64,000 bases of DNA, taken from contig NC_092520.1 of assembly GCF_037038585.1 (NCBI RefSeq), forward strand, positions 188,460,604 to 188,524,603. The letters are read 5' to 3'. Origin of the DNA: Patagioenas fasciata (taxonomy: Eukaryota; Chordata; Aves; Columbiformes; Columbidae). The position numbers were made by a program, and so were the translations under genes. The notes under the pieces are model-generated. The model worked only from the letters and a program-made list of their open reading frames with translations, did not search any database and had not been told where the DNA came from. Positions 61,531-64,000 of the stretch are shown here, piece after piece (the stretch's first letter is position 1; every line of letters starts with the position of its first letter).

Positions 61531-61595
61531 GTAACGAACTTACTAAAAAGTGATGACTTAAGTATTGAAATGGCTTGATTAAAATGTCTTGGAGT

Positions 61596-61614
61596 AAAAA
61601 AAAAAAAAAAAAAA
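61596..61614. repeat. Poly-A tract (19 A)
   Basis: Uninterrupted run of 19 A in intron 8, 65 bases after exon 8. Plain homopolymer. Confidence 0.9.
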
Positions 61615-62795
61615 CCTCAAATGTGCATTGCTCTCCTCTCCTCATGTTACATATCAGAGAATTGATACTGCAGTAAACCGTCAGTTCTGTATTACATCCT
61701 GAGTTTAGGATGTCTGGAAGGTTCCTAGAAAGGACTATGGTTCCCTAGAAGACTTATTTTGTAATGTCTTCATTAGCCTCATTAAGAGGTTGCATAGAGA
61801 AGTAGCAAATCAGCTTCTAATGGACTAGAAACTATCCATTTGCCATCACCAGCTCCCACACTCTCAGCCCTCTCGTATTAGCAAGAGCTGTTCGCATCTC
61901 AAATAGCTTTAATCACTATGAAGTTCATGCAAGAGCTCCCAGCAAGCATCCAGTGCGTGCAGGTTACCATTTCCTGATGGTTTGGTTGATGGAAACCTGA
62001 CCAGCATGGGAATGCATATTCCATGCAGAGGAGCAGCTATTTCTGAGGTACTTATCAGTGAAGAGCCTCCAAACCAGAGGCAGCATCAGTTTGGGACTCT
62101 TCTTGGTATATATAAAATCGTTTTGAGGATTAAGCTGGAATTTCTTGTGGCTCTGTACTGCTTCCAGTAGGAGCTCAGTTAAGAATCTTTGACTTGCTCT
62201 GTGTGGAAATGCCTTCAATCCCAGGTGAATATAAATGCTAGATACCATGCACAGATTCTCTGCCATGGGCAGACAAGCATTCTCAATTTGGTAGCCATCC
62301 TTACCATGGTGCAAATCCTGCTTGGTCCTGTTTTTTAGGTAGAAGAGGGTGGCTCCAGAGTTGTCAGCTCTGTGGCCAAGGGCAGAATCTGGCCCACCGT
62401 GTTCCAGATATAGGATGTCCAGAAATTCCTCTAACTTTTGAGTCTCTCCTTGTGATACTGGAAAGTTGTAGTGGTGAAATGTCCCAATTGCAGAGAACAT
62501 GAGGAAGCAGTAGCCTACTAGTTAACATCAGACTCAAAGTCAGGAGAGTTAAATTTTATTCTTTGCTGCTAAGTGATTTATTGTATGCTCTTGATCAAAT
62601 CAGCTAAATGTGACTAAATCAAGAAGGGGTTTTAGGTATTCAAATAGGGTATTTAATCACTCCCAAGATCTTCAGCACTTATGTTCAGTTGCTACTTAAT
62701 AGTTTAGGGTGGCATTTATTGATGTCCTCGTCTCATCTGGTCAACTAATGGACAAATATATAATCCTTCTGGGAATGATTAATTGCATGGGCACA

Positions 62796-63020
62796 TAGTG
62801 ATAGGACAAGGGGTAATGGCTTTAAATCAAAAGAGGGTAGGTTTAGATTAGATAAGAGGAAGAAATTCTTCACCATGAGGGTGGTGACGTACTGGTACAG
62901 GTTGCGCAGAGTTGTGGATGTCCCATCCCTGGAAGTGTTCAAAGCCAGGCTGGATGCAGCTTTGAGCAACCTGGTCTAGTGGAAGGTATCCCTGCCCATG
63001 GCAGGGGGGCTGGAACTGGA
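62796..63020 (+). mobile_element. CR1 LINE internal fragment, + orientation
   Basis: Starts AGTGATAGGACAAGGGGTAA, continues with AAATTCTTCACCATGAGGGT, ACTGGTACAGGTTGCGCAGA and CTGGATGCAGCTTTGAGCAA, and ends GGCTGGAACTGGA. This is the ORF2 tail and the start of the 3' untranslated region of avian CR1. It lacks the terminal ATTCTATGA repeat, so it is cut at both ends. Homologous to the copy at 15028, with different mutations. Confidence 0.9.
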
Positions 63021-64000
63021 TTTTTACTGAGAGGCATGAAATGACAGCCAGCTCAGAGGCAGACATCTGCTTTGGTCAGGTGGACCTCTAGGTTTTGAAC
63101 CGTAGTTGGGGCTTGTTTGGTAAGCATCCCCAGCACCCCTCTTTCTCACCAGCTAAGTTGTCTGGAGACTTCTACACAGGTCTTGGCCAGTTTCTCAGGG
63201 CAGGTGTTTCTCTACCTAAATTGGCAGCTTTCCCCAGTTCCAAGGCCAGCTAGATCAAGGGTTTACTTTTTCCTTTAAAAGATGGTAAAAAGCTTCCAGG
63301 TATGTATGAACGAATCACCAACTCCTACAGCACACAGTGAACACCACCCTCCTGGAAAGCTTCAGAAATGGCAGCAAATGCCCCTTTTGTCTAATTCGGA
63401 GCCAATCCTTTGAGAATTGCCTCACCTGGAGGCCTCCTGGATGTAGCTGGGCCAGAATCCCTGAAACCAGCTGGTGAAGTTGCATTTGCTCCTCCAGTCA
63501 GTTGTCACCCTTACCTCTGATGTCCCCTGCTCCCTGTGGCCACAGATTGTGTGCTTCAGGCTTCAGGATCCCTCACCCCCCTGCTGCCTGCTCACCCACT
63601 GAGCTCAGTGTGGGAGGAGGACTTCCAGGGCCAAGCATGACAAAGCAAGAGAAAAGCAAATATCCCAGAGACTATGCCGCTGTGCTAAATTCAGCCAACT
63701 CTTCCTGAATTTTCAGCTTCTCCTTCCTTCTTCTTGCCCTTTGGCTGCCACTCAGCAGCACCTGTCCCCCAGGGCAGGATGTCCCTGGCATGCTGGTACC
63801 TCCCCCACCAGCACCTTTTCATGAGGTTAACACAGGGTAAATCCTGTGGGTTGGAAAGTGAAATATGTTATCCCTTGGTTACAGCAGAACAAGTCATTCT
63901 CCTTAAACTTGGAGTGTGCTGTCGTTCTCCAGGGTGGAAGCTGTCTTTGCTGGGTGCAGGGGCTGATGTGCCTGTCGCCAGCACTGGGGAAACACCTTCC

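Larger units (their letters stand above)
5150..64000 (+). other. MET: MET gene, 5' part (exons 1-8, partial)
   Basis: The gene runs off the right edge. Exons seen: 1 (approximate, non-coding), 2 (24814-26028), 3 (40172-40363), 4 (52039-52173), 5 (53567-53740), 6 (59738-59898), 7 (61078-61180) and 8 (61394-61530). All coding junctions obey GT-AG, and the reading frame passes through all seven exons without a stop: introns 2-5 are phase 0, intron 6 is phase 2, intron 7 is phase 0 and intron 8 is phase 2. The product is the HGF receptor, a type I membrane tyrosine kinase controlling epithelial growth, motility and limb-muscle precursor migration. Only the ectodomain up to the second IPT domain is encoded here. 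The 5' boundary is inferred. Confidence 0.95.
61531..64000 (+). other. MET: MET intron 8 (partial)
   Basis: At least 2.47 kb, phase 2, continuing past the right edge. It has a 19-base A run at 61596, a 178-codon reverse open frame at 61964-62500 that is not called as a gene, and a CR1 fragment at 62796-63020. The last 0.9 kb is GC-richer with many CCTCC and CAGC words but shows no exon with MET similarity. Confidence 0.85.

Noticed and set aside
1..64000. CRISPR arrays, bacterial operons, phage, endogenous retrovirus LTRs, tRNA or rRNA genes
   Set aside because: No regularly spaced repeats, no paired LTR-like TG...CA repeats with a primer-binding site, and no cloverleaf or rRNA sequence were seen. 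The window is ordinary vertebrate gene DNA.

Overview
The window is vertebrate genomic DNA, almost certainly from a bird. It carries the 5' half of one large protein-coding gene on the + strand: MET, the hepatocyte growth factor (HGF) receptor tyrosine kinase. Seven coding exons (exons 2-8) can be placed to the base. Their lengths are 1200 coding nt, then 192, 135, 174, 161, 103 and 137 nt. As far as I recall, these lengths and their phases equal those of mammalian MET. Joined, they encode residues 1-700 plus two bases of codon 701: signal peptide, Sema domain with furin site, PSI domain, first IPT domain and the start of the second. The remaining IPT repeats, the membrane segment, the juxtamembrane region and the kinase lie beyond the right edge.

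The avian origin is inferred from the repeats. Several CR1 LINE copies are present, one of them ending in the ATTCTGTGA-type 3' repeat of avian CR1. There are no Alu-, B1- or L1-like sequences, and the introns look compact.

Layout. Bases 1-4700 are AT-rich DNA upstream of the gene with no supportable gene; by known vertebrate synteny this should be part of the CAV1-MET interval. Bases 4700-6000 are a CpG island with a G-quadruplex-capable purine tract, an AP-1 site and an Sp1 site, and it should contain the promoter and the non-coding exon 1. Intron 1 is about 19 kb, intron 2 is 14.1 kb and intron 3 is 11.7 kb. Exons 4-8 then follow between 52.0 and 61.5 kb, and intron 8 runs off the edge.

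The introns hold CR1 pieces of two ages. Three are relatively young (15.0, 54.2 and 62.8 kb). Two are old and decayed (46.1-46.5 and 48.3-49.35 kb). Other features are a short hAT-like element with its target duplication at 31.1 kb, an imperfect hexamer minisatellite beside it, a strong hairpin at 36.5 kb, several two-copy tandem duplications, and homopolymer or AT tracts.

I found no sign of an undescribed biological system. No second protein-coding gene, RNA gene, CRISPR array or endogenous retrovirus could be supported. The more interesting points are promoter architecture, possible alternative 5' ends, an intron-retention stop after exon 2, and small repeat structures.
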